Assembly: GCF_028368935.1 (NCBI RefSeq) | Contig: NZ_JAQNDK010000006.1 | Coordinates: forward strand, 1-64,000 | Direction of reading: 5' to 3' | Source: Sorangium aterium | GTDB lineage: Bacteria > Myxococcota_A > Polyangia > Polyangiales > Polyangiaceae | DNA: 64,000 nt | Part shown: positions 35,128-43,519 of the stretch, piece by piece | How the letters are laid out: each line of letters begins with the position of its first letter | Position numbering within the stretch: the stretch's first letter is position 1 | Made by a program: the position numbers and the translations under genes | The notes under the pieces: generated by a model | Told to the model about the DNA's origin: nothing | Databases searched by the model: none | Seen by the model: only the letters and a program-made list of their open reading frames with translations

Positions 35128-35377
35128 CGGAGTCTCCGCGGGAGTGTCTGCCAGCAGGTGTGTGGGGCGAGGCCGCGCGCCAGGCGCTGAGCGTCGGGCG
35201 AAGCCCGTCGTGAGTTCGCTTAGCGGACTTGGCCTCTTGATTCAACTTCAACGTGGCCGTCCTCCGTACCGGCGTCAGGCGCGTAGCTCACTCCCTGTGA
35301 ACTCGGCGTTCTTGGCGGCTCCTCTCTCTCCGCCATGAAGCTCCCGCAGCAGCGCTGGACACGCCATCCGCGCCCGC
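35128..35377. other. Intergenic, no gene seen
   Basis: About 250 bp between two minus-strand genes; open frames on both strands are short and unsupported, and no clear hairpin or promoter was noticed. Confidence 0.4.
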
Positions 35378-36640
35378 TCACTCATAGCCAGCCGCGATGA
35401 TGTTGTTTTGGAGCGCGTCCTCCGTAGCATCGTTCGGGTAGCCGGCGGCGATCGCGCCCTCGTAGAACGTACCTGCGCTGTCGTTCGCGCCGCCGTCGGG
35501 CTTGCAGCAATCACCACCACTGCCGAGCACGATGGCGCCTTGCTTCTTCATCGGGCTATAGTTGGGCGGCAGCGAGCCCTCGTAAAGCTTGGTCAGACTT
35601 CCCGACTGGGCGTTGCCGCCCTTCAGCGCGAAGCGCGTGGTCCCGTCGTTCTTCAGGATCGCGGTGACGTACTTGTGCGGAAGCGCCTTTTGGTTCGGGT
35701 TCCAGCTGCTGCTGCCGCCCGGAAACAGACCCCACTCCAGGTCGGCCTGCACCCACGGACCGGTGCCGGAGCAGCCTCCGAACCAGCACTGCTTGCTGAA
35801 GTTGATGGCGTCCATGGCGCCAGCTCTGTCGGCCTTTCGGGTGGTCTCGCTGTTGCCGTAGTCGAAGCAGCACCCGCCGTTGACGTGGATGCCGCTCGTC
35901 ACCATGTACAGGCCTTCCGGCGCGCTTCCCGTCGGAACGCCGGTGGTGTGGCCGTCGCGCCAGTAGCTGTTGCCGGGGTTGATGTAAAGCGAGTAGACCT
36001 TGCTCCCGCTCACCTGCAGCGACTCCGTGGTGGCCTTCGCTGGGCTGCTCCTCGGTGAGCCGGGCACCACGTCGGAGCCCTGGTACCAGAGGTCATTCCC
36101 GTGTCCGGATTGGTCGTAGAGCACCGTGATCACGCACGAGGTCCCGGCGCAGAACGCGTCCTGTGGTGCGGAATCGGCGGGGCCCCCGGCTTTGAGCACG
36201 GAGATGTCCCTGGTCGCGTTGTCCGAGGCACGCCGGACTTGGTAGAGCTTCCCGGCGTAGGCGCCGAACAGGGCGCGCACCGTGCTATGGGCGGCAACAC
36301 ACGGCGTGCCGCCGCTCTCGTAAAGATCGCACGGCCCGGTCGATGCGTTCACGTCACCGGAACCGCCAGTGCCACCAGCTCCCCCGCTTGTTGCGCCGCC
36401 GCCGTCTCCCGCTCCCCCGCTTGTTGCGCCGCCGCCGTCTCCCGCTCCCCCGCTTGTTGCGCCGCCGCCATCCCCCGCTCCCCCGGTTGCTGCGCCGCCG
36501 CCGTTACCACCAGCGCCTCCTCCAGCAGTTGCCCCGCCAGCGTCTCCGGTCGCCGTGGGCTTCTCGGCTCCGGGGTTGTCAGCGGTGCAGCTCAAGCCTT
36601 GTGCGGCCAATACGAACGCGAGCATCAGCGTCTTTCTCAT
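35378..36640 (-). CDS. GH54 alpha-L-arabinofuranosidase-like lipoprotein
   Basis: 420 residues from ATG 36640, chosen for AGGAGAAAAG upstream and a lipobox (AAQGLSC); the frame is open 27 codons further. A Gly/Ala/Ser linker (residues 20-95), partly of 33-bp repeats, precedes a full GH54 (AbfB) catalytic domain: GPCDLYESGGTPCVAAHSTV, YDQSGHGNDL, CCFDYGNSETT, the acidic pair region QADLEWGLFPGG and the terminal AGTFYEGAIAAGYP. Glu in DLEWGLF matches the nucleophile and Asp in GSGGDCC the acid/base of characterised AbfB. The usual C-terminal arabinose-binding CBM42 is missing. It would release arabinose from plant polysaccharide at the cell surface. GH54 is mainly fungal, so transfer is possible. 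Confidence 0.85.
   Translation of the reverse strand: MRKTLMLAFVLAAQGLSCTADNPGAEKPTATGDAGGATAGGGAGGNGGGAATGGAGDGGGATSGGAGDGGGATSGGAGDGGGATSGGAGGTGGSGDVNASTGPCDLYESGGTPCVAAHSTVRALFGAYAGKLYQVRRASDNATRDISVLKAGGPADSAPQDAFCAGTSCVITVLYDQSGHGNDLWYQGSDVVPGSPRSSPAKATTESLQVSGSKVYSLYINPGNSYWRDGHTTGVPTGSAPEGLYMVTSGIHVNGGCCFDYGNSETTRKADRAGAMDAINFSKQCWFGGCSGTGPWVQADLEWGLFPGGSSSWNPNQKALPHKYVTAILKNDGTTRFALKGGNAQSGSLTKLYEGSLPPNYSPMKKQGAIVLGSGGDCCKPDGGANDSAGTFYEGAIAAGYPNDATEDALQNNIIAAGYE
36382..36481 (-). repeat. 33-bp tandem repeat, 3 units, in GH54 linker
   Basis: Three nearly identical 33-bp units encode GGAGDGGGATS-type 11-mers of the flexible linker between lipid anchor and catalytic domain. Confidence 0.7.
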
Positions 36641-36721
36641 CTTTTCTCCTGATCGGGCGCTATTGCCGAGTGAATGCGGCTCGCAACGCCAAGTGGCCAC
36701 CTGACTTGGCCACTGTGCCAC

Positions 36722-37470
36722 GGGCCTGTGGCGCCCGTAGCGACGCCAGTTTGCCTCGAGCGAACGAAGACAGTAGTCCCAGTGGCATCTCTCCTCGATT
36801 CGGGTCGCTGGTCGAGCCGGATGGGAACTGAGATCGCCGAAGCAGAAGGATGCCCCTGCAGGTCAATGTGAACGTTCACATTCCGGATGTCAATTCCAAT
36901 CGACCGGCCTCCCGCTGTCCTCGATCCCGGGGGGAGGACGAGGCTGGCGGGGCTCCTTCGGAGCGCCGCGTCGAGCGAGGGATCGTTCGGAGCGCGGCGT
37001 CAGGAGAGATCGGCACAGGATCGCGATCTTCGCCGGCCCGCTCGTCTACCAGGCCTCCAACGGCGTCTGGCTGACCGACCACGTGTCGCCTGCCTTGCGT
37101 GTCGGGCTGGCCCGGCCAGGGTCCCGCCCAGCAAGCGGGAAGGCCGCACCTTCGCATGTCGGGATTCCGACATACCCATCGTGCTTCACGTCCTGCAAAT
37201 ATTCAATCGCTGGATGTCCATGTCCTCCAGGATGAAGGCGAACGACGCCGTTCCGGTCTTGGTCCGGATGTCGTGCTCAACCTTCCTCCTGCTGCGTGCA
37301 TGGGGCGATCAGCGGTCGACTGGAACGACGACAAGCCCCGAGGGCCTCCTGGGGTCGGTCATCATCTGCTCATGGTCGACGGATGCGAGGCACCGCCGCG
37401 AGCGCCCGGCGGCCGTCTCCTGCTTGCCTTCGCCGCTCCCGCTCGGTAGCGTCGGTCCCGGGTAGACCTC
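36722..37470. other. Decayed intergenic region
   Basis: About 750 bp with no intact gene. It contains AT-richer patches, a short inverted motif TGTGAACGTTCACA at about 36868-36881, and a 3'-end fragment reading like RNA 2'-phosphotransferase (annotated separately). Confidence 0.5.
37015..37100 (+). pseudogene. kptA: Possible kptA 3'-end remnant
   Basis: In one frame the stretch reads AGPLVYQASNGVWLTDHVSP, close to the C-terminal signature of Tpt1/KptA RNA 2'-phosphotransferases (F/Y-x-S-x-NGVWLTDHVPP). The upstream sequence does not encode the rest and the frame degenerates at once. It is too short for certainty; if real it marks loss of a gene at this accessory-region boundary. Confidence 0.3.
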
Positions 37471-38409
37471 TTGCCGGCCCCGATCGTCGTCGATATCGCG
37501 TCGGGCCCTGCCGTACAAGGCGAGCTCCCGGCGCTCCTCGTCGAGGCGTGCTCCCGCGCCGCCGGCGGCGGCGGGTGCGCGCTCGGCGATCCGAAGCGCG
37601 CCGGGACCCCGCTCCGGGCGCTCGCCGTCGTCTGGCTGGACGGCCCGGACTACCGCCGGCTGCGGGTCGACGTCGCCTCCCTCGGCGCCCCCGAGGGCAC
37701 GCTGTCATCGCGCGAGATCGAGTTCCGCGAGGAGGATCCGCTGCCCGACCGCTACCGCACCGCGGGGCTGCTGGTCGCGGCCCTGGCGTCGGAGCGCGCC
37801 GGCTCCGCGACGCCGCCCGACCCGACCGCCGCCGCCCCGACCGCCGCTGAGCCGGCCGCGGACGCACCGCCGCCGCGCCCGCTGGGCTGGTTCCTCGCCG
37901 CCGGCGGGCTGGTCGGCAACGGCCTCGATGTCGGCCCCGCGCGCGCCGCCGGCCCCGCCCGCGTCGGCGGCTGGGTCATGGCCACGTCGCTCGACCGGCG
38001 CTCGGGCTTCTTCGGGACCCTCTCGGTGTCCTATGCCGCGGCCCTGCGCGAGCCGGCCCCGGGCCTGTCCGTCCAGTGGCTCACGCTCGGGGGCGGCGGC
38101 GGCATCGCCGCGCCCATCGCGCCGCTCGACGCGCTCGTCCGGGCGAGGATCGAGGCCGCCGCCGACTGGGTGATGGCCTCCCCGCGCGACCCGAAGAAGC
38201 CGGAAGAGACAGGGCACGGGTGGGCCTTCGGGACGCGCACGGCGATCGACCTCGTATGGCCGGCCGAGGGCAGCGTGGCCCTCCTCGGGAGCGCCGAGGC
38301 GTTCGTGCGGATCCACCAGACCGACCTCCACCTCACCCCGAAGCCCGAGGCCGCGCTGCCGAAGGGCGGCGTCACGGGGATGCTGGGGGTGCAGCTGCGC
38401 CTGCGCTGA
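37471..38409 (+). CDS. Hypothetical protein, possibly 5'-truncated
   Basis: About 312 residues opening at TTG 37471; the frame is closed by TAG at 37447 and no ATG or GTG lies between. The protein begins abruptly with PAPIVVDIASGPAVQGELPA and lacks the signal peptide expected for this build. The C-terminal half alternates as in an outer-membrane barrel (GWFLAAGGLVGNGLD, GFFGTLSVSYAAALRE, VTGMLGVQLRLR at the end). Either the start is a poor TTG or the 5' end has been lost in the decayed region upstream. Function unknown. Confidence 0.55.
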   Translation: MPAPIVVDIASGPAVQGELPALLVEACSRAAGGGGCALGDPKRAGTPLRALAVVWLDGPDYRRLRVDVASLGAPEGTLSSREIEFREEDPLPDRYRTAGLLVAALASERAGSATPPDPTAAAPTAAEPAADAPPPRPLGWFLAAGGLVGNGLDVGPARAAGPARVGGWVMATSLDRRSGFFGTLSVSYAAALREPAPGLSVQWLTLGGGGGIAAPIAPLDALVRARIEAAADWVMASPRDPKKPEETGHGWAFGTRTAIDLVWPAEGSVALLGSAEAFVRIHQTDLHLTPKPEAALPKGGVTGMLGVQLRLR

Positions 38410-38418
38410 CTCCGCGTG

Positions 38419-40170
38419 TCAGAAACCCCGCCAGGATTTCTGTGACGACGAGGCGGAGGCGGACGAAATGTCAATGATTCCAACACGTTCTGTCTGATTC
38501 GCGGTCGGGCAGCTCGCCGGTGTGGCCCAACGCGGGCCCAACGGGGCGCCTGCAGCCACCGGGGCGCCCGCTACGAGCTGGCCGGCGTGGTCAACGACCG
38601 CGGCCGGCGCTCGGTGGTGCAGCGCGCGGACAAGGGACGCGTCGTTGCTCGGCGACGACGCGCTCGCCTCCGGTCCCGCGGACATGGGATCACTTCCACC
38701 TGAACGGCCGCCCCTGCCGTTCAGCTCGGGGATCGCCTCGTCCAAAGGAGCGAAGTCCCCCAAGCCGAGCTCTGCGACCTTGCGCGCCGCGCGCTTGTAG
38801 TGGTGAATCTGACGGCTCGATTTATGCCCGGTCCGATCGGAGATCCACGTCTCCGTGCGGCCGTTTGCGAGCTTGATCGTGATGAAAGTCGCGCGGGTGT
38901 CGTGCAAGCGTATATTCAGCCGTGACTGCGTGGTCTCGAACAACTCGGGCCGATCGATGCCAGCACGGCGCAGGTGATTTCGAAAGTTGTGCGCCCCACT
39001 GCGCCCCGGCAGGGGCCCGCTCGGCCCAATGAAGACACGCTCCTTCGGGGGACATATAGCGAAATAGGTCCGAAGCGCGCGCACGACGTCGGGTGAGAGT
39101 GCCCACGCGCGTGGGTCATCCGTCTTGTTCTCGTCGAGCACCACGGCGCCGCGATCGAGATCCAGGTCGGACGGCTCCAGCCTTCCGGCCTCGTCTGCCC
39201 GCATTCCCTCGCGAATCAGGAAGCCATAATAGATCCGATAAGACAGCGGAATATTCACCGCCGCCATGAGGCGCCTATCCTCGTCGGGATAGAGGGAGCC
39301 TTTGGCCTTGTTGTCCTCGGCCTTGGGGATCCATCCACGTGGCAGCGGATTGCTGGCGATGATGCGCGCCGGATAGGTCGCGAGCGCGAGTATCCGATGA
39401 ATGACCTTTGCGACTCCTTGACGCGAGGAGTCCTCAAGATGTCCTGGCAGCATGGAGATCGCTCGATCCGCATGATCGAGCATCAAACGAGAGAGAGGAA
39501 CGGGGCCGAGTACCCCCAGAACATGATTGAGCTTATGCCGGTATTGCTCCGGATGGCGAAGCGCTTTCACATGCAGTGGGTATTGCTCGGCGAGCCTTCC
39601 AGAAACAACCAACTCGGCGAACTCAGCGAAGGTTGTTTCCCCGGACGCGCGAGCACGCGCTTCGCCCCTGCAGAGCTGCTCGATGGCAAGCCGGACGTCG
39701 CGGAGCGCGCTGCCCTCGCGCGCAGCAGCCCGCTCCAGCAGCGGCAAGCCGAGCACGATCTGGCCGGCCGCGAGCAGACGCCCGGCGAGCTCGGACAGCA
39801 CCTCCAAGCGCGCGTTGGCTTCCTGCTCGGTCCGGCACGTCGGCAAGCTGAACGTGGATCGACCGGCCTCGCCGAGGCTGAGTCGCGCGGTCCACGTCTT
39901 CCTGCGCAGCCGGACGGACCCGGAGCCGTTGGCGCGCTTGTCTCCTGCGGGCCTGCCGGGTGCGCGAGTCGCCAGCTTCGGGTGCTCCGTCGTGCTCGCC
40001 GAGCCCGGCGAGTCTGCGGCGACCGCCGCTGCTTCCTCCACCGGAGTGGCACGTCCGGCGGAGCGGCTCGAACGCAGACGCCGATCAGTCGATGCCGGTG
40101 CAGGGAGGGATGAGGCGGGGGACGACGCCGAGCGCTTGGCGCGCACCCGTCGCTGGGGTACGTCGGTCAT
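38419..40170 (-). CDS. Tyrosine recombinase/integrase (intact copy)
   Basis: 583 residues from ATG 40170. The N-terminal 70 residues are basic and low-complexity; residues 80-130 form an arm-type DNA-binding part (NGSGSVRLRRKTWTARLSLG). The core holds the catalytic set R324 (REGMRADEAGRL), K349, H423-x-x-R426 (LHDTRATFITI), H449 (DRTGHKSSRQ) and Y458 (IHHYKRAARK). A 125-residue tail after the tyrosine is long and mostly disordered. It lies 71 bp downstream of the excisionase-like gene, in the same direction, forming a module that is repeated, with its integrase truncated, just to the right. All catalytic residues are present, so it may be active. Confidence 0.9.
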   Translation of the reverse strand: MTDVPQRRVRAKRSASSPASSLPAPASTDRRLRSSRSAGRATPVEEAAAVAADSPGSASTTEHPKLATRAPGRPAGDKRANGSGSVRLRRKTWTARLSLGEAGRSTFSLPTCRTEQEANARLEVLSELAGRLLAAGQIVLGLPLLERAAAREGSALRDVRLAIEQLCRGEARARASGETTFAEFAELVVSGRLAEQYPLHVKALRHPEQYRHKLNHVLGVLGPVPLSRLMLDHADRAISMLPGHLEDSSRQGVAKVIHRILALATYPARIIASNPLPRGWIPKAEDNKAKGSLYPDEDRRLMAAVNIPLSYRIYYGFLIREGMRADEAGRLEPSDLDLDRGAVVLDENKTDDPRAWALSPDVVRALRTYFAICPPKERVFIGPSGPLPGRSGAHNFRNHLRRAGIDRPELFETTQSRLNIRLHDTRATFITIKLANGRTETWISDRTGHKSSRQIHHYKRAARKVAELGLGDFAPLDEAIPELNGRGGRSGGSDPMSAGPEASASSPSNDASLVRALHHRAPAAVVDHAGQLVAGAPVAAGAPLGPRWATPASCPTANQTERVGIIDISSASASSSQKSWRGF

Positions 40171-40241
40171 GGGTCGGTCTCCGGTGAACGCGGGGGTCGA
40201 TCAAGGGCCCGTCCGGCGTTCCAGCGCCGAGCGGGCCCGCT

Positions 40242-40769
40242 CTACTTCGGCGGCAGCCTAGCACGGCTTGTTGCTGCGGAAGGAGCGCTCGCCCGGTCGG
40301 TGCGCGGGCATGGGACAGATTCGAGACCGGCGGAGGCCAGCACGGCGGCAACCCGCGTGCGCTCATCCGCCTCTGTCGTGCGACGCAAGGCCGGCTCACT
40401 GGCCAGCGCCCGGAGGTAGGCCACGAACGCCTCGCGCTGGACCAAGCGCAACTTGCCGAGTTTCGTGATCAGCAGGGGAAAGCCCGGCGCGCGGATCGTG
40501 TCGAGGAAGACGCGCGCGGGGATGCCGGTTACCGACTCGACGTTCTTCTGTGAGAGCATCTCCGGCGGCGGTGCCGTAATCGTCAGCCCATCCAGGGGGA
40601 TCGCGAGCGTTGCGGTTGCCGTCGCCGTCGCTGTCTGGTCGATCACCTTCGGGCTGGACCATCCGCCGGGGGGAAGCTCCAGGCTCTCTCTGTAGCTGGC
40701 GCGCACGCCGCTGCCGGCCTGACGAAGAGCAAGCGGTGCCGATACACGGGCGAGAGCCGCTCGTGTCAT
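40242..40769 (-). CDS. Excisionase-like HTH protein, copy 1
   Basis: 175 residues from ATG 40769. The core EMLSQKNVESVTGIPARVFL, DTIRAPGFPLLITKLGKLRL, VQREAFVAYLRAL reads as a MerR/Xis-like winged helix: HTH, wing with GK, recognition helix. The N-terminus includes (TA)n-type dipeptide repeats. It is about 75% identical by eye in the HTH to copy 2 at 41615-42157. It is the first gene of the integrase module and likely controls recombination direction or transcription. Confidence 0.75.
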   Translation of the reverse strand: MTRAALARVSAPLALRQAGSGVRASYRESLELPPGGWSSPKVIDQTATATATATLAIPLDGLTITAPPPEMLSQKNVESVTGIPARVFLDTIRAPGFPLLITKLGKLRLVQREAFVAYLRALASEPALRRTTEADERTRVAAVLASAGLESVPCPRTDRASAPSAATSRARLPPK

Positions 40770-40836
40770 GCTGTACCTCCATCTGTGTTGTGTTCGTGCG
40801 CAACCGTGACCGACGCCGCCGGAAGGTGCCCGAAAA

Positions 40837-40990
40837 GGTATCTCGGAGCCGACGGTATCTCACTGCGAGATACCCGCTGTACGCGCCTGAGAAAACACCG
40901 CGTCGTGTCGCGGGGTTAGGTGTTCTGAAAGGCGCCGAAGAGGGGTCGAAAGATGGGAGGAGCGAAGGGCATCATTTGGTATCTCGGAGC
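40837..40990 (-). promoter_or_regulatory. Operator/recombination-site array, copy 1 (GGTATCTC type)
   Basis: Upstream of excisionase copy 1 three related sites occur: direct 13-mer GGTATCTCGGAGC at 40837-40849, an inverted repeat GGTATCTC-ACTGC-GAGATACC at 40854-40874, and the 13-mer again at 40978-40990. Spacings are 17 and 141 bp from the first site. The same architecture recurs in copy 2 with a different core sequence. They may bind the excisionase, the integrase, or form the recombination core. Confidence 0.7.
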
Positions 40991-41139
40991 GACCCGCCGG
41001 CACCGCCCGGGGAGGTCGCGCCGCGGCGTGCGCTGAGACCGGCTGCGATAGTGGGCGCGGCCGTGCCGTGGCGGTAGGGGCCATCGGCGGCATCGCGTCG
41101 TCGCCATCGCCGATCGGCACACGCTGCCCACGGAACTGC

Positions 41140-41564
41140 GTCAATTTCGTGCGGTGTCCGTCGTGGGGCGCTCCTCGTCGGCAACGAGCTCGGGCGGCCT
41201 CCAAGCGCCCGGCGCGCTCGGCGAGCACCTCCAGCCGCGCGTTGGTTTCGTCCTCGGTCCAGTACGCGGGCAGGCTGGCGGTCCAGGTGTTCCCGCGCAG
41301 CCGGACGGAGCCCACGCCGTTGGTGCGCATCACTGTCGTTGGTTGGCGGGCGGCGCGAGCGTCTGGCTTCCGACATTCCGTCAAGCTCGCCGGCTCGGCG
41401 AGGCCGCGTCGGGTGCAGCTGTCTCCCAGCGCGACGACGGGCCCCCGCCGCAGCGGCTCGAGCGCGCCCGCCGGTTCGGCGGACGACGGCGCGGGGAGGC
41501 ACGCGGCGGAGAGCGAAGGCGAGCGCTTGGCACGCGCCCGCCTTAGCTGGGCGAGATGAATCAT
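41140..41564 (-). pseudogene. Truncated integrase N-terminus, copy 2
   Basis: From ATG 41564 the first ~145 residues parallel intact integrase: basic low-complexity region, then NGVGSVRLRGNTWTASLPA and ETNARLEVLAERAGRLEAA, after which homology stops near 41200. The remaining catalytic domain is absent; the junction runs directly into the leader of module copy 1. The frame stays open to 40860, giving a chimeric ORF that has no catalytic residues. This looks like a tandem array in which copy 2 lost its recombinase body. Confidence 0.75.
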
Positions 41565-41614
41565 GGGTCGTCTCCGGTTGCCTGGGGGTCCGATGACGGG
41601 CTCGCGCGGCATTT

Positions 41615-42157
41615 TCAACGCCGGACGAGCCCACCACGCGTCCGCCGCAGCCTGCCACCGCCTGCGCCGTGGGGAGGCGCGACCGCTCGGCCGGTGCGTG
41701 CGCACGGGATGAGCTCCAGGCCAGCAGCCGCCAGCACGGCGGCAACGCGCGTTTGCTCATCCCCGTCTGCGTCACGGCGCGACGCTGGGTCACCAGCCAG
41801 CGCCTGGAGGTAGGCGACGAATGCTTCGCGCTGGACGAGGCGCAGCTTGCCGAGCCTCGTGACCGGCAGCGGGAAGCCCGGCCCGCGGATCGTGTCGAGG
41901 AAGACGCGTGCCGGGATCCCGGTGACCGACTCGACGTTCTTCTGCGAGAGCATCTCCGGGTGCGGCGCTGTGAGCGTGAGCCCGTCCAGCGGGATCGCGA
42001 GCGTCGCGGTGGCGGCGGCCGTAGGCGTGCTAATCCTGGGGCTCTGCGATCCTCCGACGGGCGCCTTCAGGATCGTCCTCTCCATCGCGCGCATGCCGTT
42101 GTCAGCCTGACGATGAACAAGTTGTGCCGATACACGCGCGAGAGCCGCGGATGCCAT
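41615..42157 (-). CDS. Excisionase-like HTH protein, copy 2
   Basis: 180 residues from ATG 42157, paralogue of the protein at 40242-40769. The core is nearly identical (EMLSQKNVESVTGIPARVFL, then GKLRLVQREAFVAYLQAL). Differences concentrate in the flanks and a few wing residues (ITKLG versus VTRLG). It precedes the truncated integrase by 50 bp. The DNA upstream carries the second operator array. Confidence 0.75.
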   Translation of the reverse strand: MASAALARVSAQLVHRQADNGMRAMERTILKAPVGGSQSPRISTPTAAATATLAIPLDGLTLTAPHPEMLSQKNVESVTGIPARVFLDTIRGPGFPLPVTRLGKLRLVQREAFVAYLQALAGDPASRRDADGDEQTRVAAVLAAAGLELIPCARTGRAVAPPHGAGGGRLRRTRGGLVRR

Positions 42158-42224
42158 TCCGTACCTCCGTCCGTTTTGGGTTCGGGAGCAACCGTGACCG
42201 ACGCCGCCGGAAGGTGCCCGAAAC

Positions 42225-42378
42225 GGTAGTTCTGCGCTCCCGGTAGTTCAACGCGAACTACCGGTGTACACGCCCGGAAAGAACATCAAGCGATGTCGCG
42301 GGGTTAGGTGTTTTTGGAAGCGCCGCTGAGGGGCCGAAAAACGGGGAAAACGAAGGGCGCGATTTGGTAGTTCTGCGC
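42225..42378 (-). promoter_or_regulatory. Operator/recombination-site array, copy 2 (GGTAGTTC type)
   Basis: Matches copy 1 in layout: 13-mer GGTAGTTCTGCGC at 42225-42237, inverted repeat GGTAGTTC-AACGC-GAACTACC at 42242-42262, 13-mer again at 42366-42378. Spacing is identical (17 and 141 bp). All half-sites have shifted together from TATCTC to TAGTTC. The flanking sequence between the sites is otherwise conserved, including CGCGGGGTTAGGTGTT. Confidence 0.7.
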
Positions 42379-42519
42379 GCCCCCTCAGCGCCGCGCGCAG
42401 AGGTGACACCGAGGGGTGCGCCGGGACCGACTGCGATGGCCGGTGCGGCCGTGCCGTGGCGGTGAGGGCCATCGGCGGTACCGGCTCATCTCCATCGCAC
42501 ACCGGCGCACATTGCCAAC

Positions 42520-43131
42520 CGAAACATGGGGCCGCCGCCTTTCAGCGACGGAAAGTCGACGCCAGGGACAGAGGCCGCGAACGTGTCCACGCTTCAATGG
42601 GGCCACCGCCGTTTAGCGGCGGAAAAGACGGCTTCGCTCGCGGCGATCTCTGCCGACGTCACGCTTCAATGGGTCGCATTTCAGCGGCGGAAAGCTTGGT
42701 ACGCCGTCGCGGACGAGACGCCGAGAGCGCGACTTCACTGGGGCCGCCGCCCTTCAGCGGAGGAGAGCACCTACGACACGGTGAAGCGCGTCATCAGTGG
42801 CGAGCTTCAATGGGGCCGCCGCCTTTCAGCGACGGAGAGGTCGCTATCAAGTCGTGAGGTAGGGGCGATGGACGCGCTTCAATGGGGCTGCCACCTTTCA
42901 GCGACGGAGACGCGGAATGGGCGCGCGTCACCGAGAAGAAGTGCTTGTGGCTTCAATGGGGCCGCCGCCTTTCAGCGGCGGAGAGGGTAGAGGTTCGTGA
43001 GCGCCGTGTGGCGCAGGTGGTGGCTTCAATGGGGCCGCCGCCTTTCAGCGGCGGACAGCGGGCGCGTCCTATCACGACCTGCCGAACCTGAAGTGGCTTC
43101 AATGGGGCCGCCGCCTTTCAGCGGCGGAGAG
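42520..43131 (-). CRISPR. Orphan CRISPR array, 9 repeats, 8 spacers
   Basis: A 36-bp repeat beginning GCTTCAATGGGGCCGCCGCC and ending AGCGGCGGAGAG occurs at 42520, 42591, 42663, 42732, 42804, 42876, 42950, 43023 and 43096, with eight unique spacers of 35-38 bp. The repeat holds a 7-bp perfect stem CCGCCGC-CTTTCA-GCGGCGG. Read on the minus strand it ends in ATTGAAGC, the usual 5' handle type, so transcription runs leftward with the leader on the right (43132 on). Repeats on the right are near perfect; those on the left are mutated (42663 has lost 4 bp; 42520 has a scrambled end), matching leader-distal decay. No cas gene is in the window. Confidence 0.92.
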
Positions 43132-43400
43132 TGGGCACGGAGACTACAAGACATTTCGCGCACTTGCGACCCGGTTTGCGAGAGATTCCCGATCCGCTCC
43201 TCGCTCGGGCACCCGAGGCGCTCCGCACACCCCAGATCGCCCCAATTTTCGTCGCCATTTCAAACACCTGTCAGCGTTGCGAGCGCCTCCGGGGATTTTC
43301 GTATCACTCCCCCTCTCGAAACCGGTCTGCCGTCCCCTTCTACGCGGCATCTCCCCCCGCCGTCCAGTCCCTCGTGCGCAGCCATCGACTGACGGCGTGA
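43132..43400 (-). promoter_or_regulatory. Probable CRISPR leader
   Basis: The sequence adjoining the best-preserved repeat end is locally AT-richer than its surroundings (for example ATTTTCGTCGCCATTTCAAA around 43246-43265) and contains no gene. On the minus strand TTGAAA near 43262 is the only -35-like hexamer noticed. Assignment rests mainly on the polarity of repeat decay. Confidence 0.45.
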
Positions 43401-43519
43401 GCTCCTGCGGCTCCTGAATGGAGCACCGCGGGCGCTTCAGTGGGGGCGATCGGCGCAGCCACCTCAGTCACCACCACGACGGCCCGAGCCCATGCTGCCC
43501 GCGCCCCACGCCCTCCTGG

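Larger units (their letters stand above)
40740..42510 (-). repeat. Tandem duplication of leader-excisionase-integrase module
   Basis: The leader plus excisionase (plus integrase start) is present twice in the same orientation: copy 1 leader about 40790-41140 with genes at 38419-40769, and copy 2 leader about 42185-42510 with genes at 41140-42157. Leaders align from the excisionase start through to GGGCCATCGGCGG. Copy 2's homology ends at the first CRISPR repeat; copy 1's ends in the truncated integrase. Confidence 0.75.

Noticed and set aside
42456-43091. Overlapping plus-strand ORFs containing MGPPPFSGG-type repeats
   Set aside because: They are translations of the CRISPR repeats in several frames; the unit is 36 bp with unrelated spacers, not a protein repeat.
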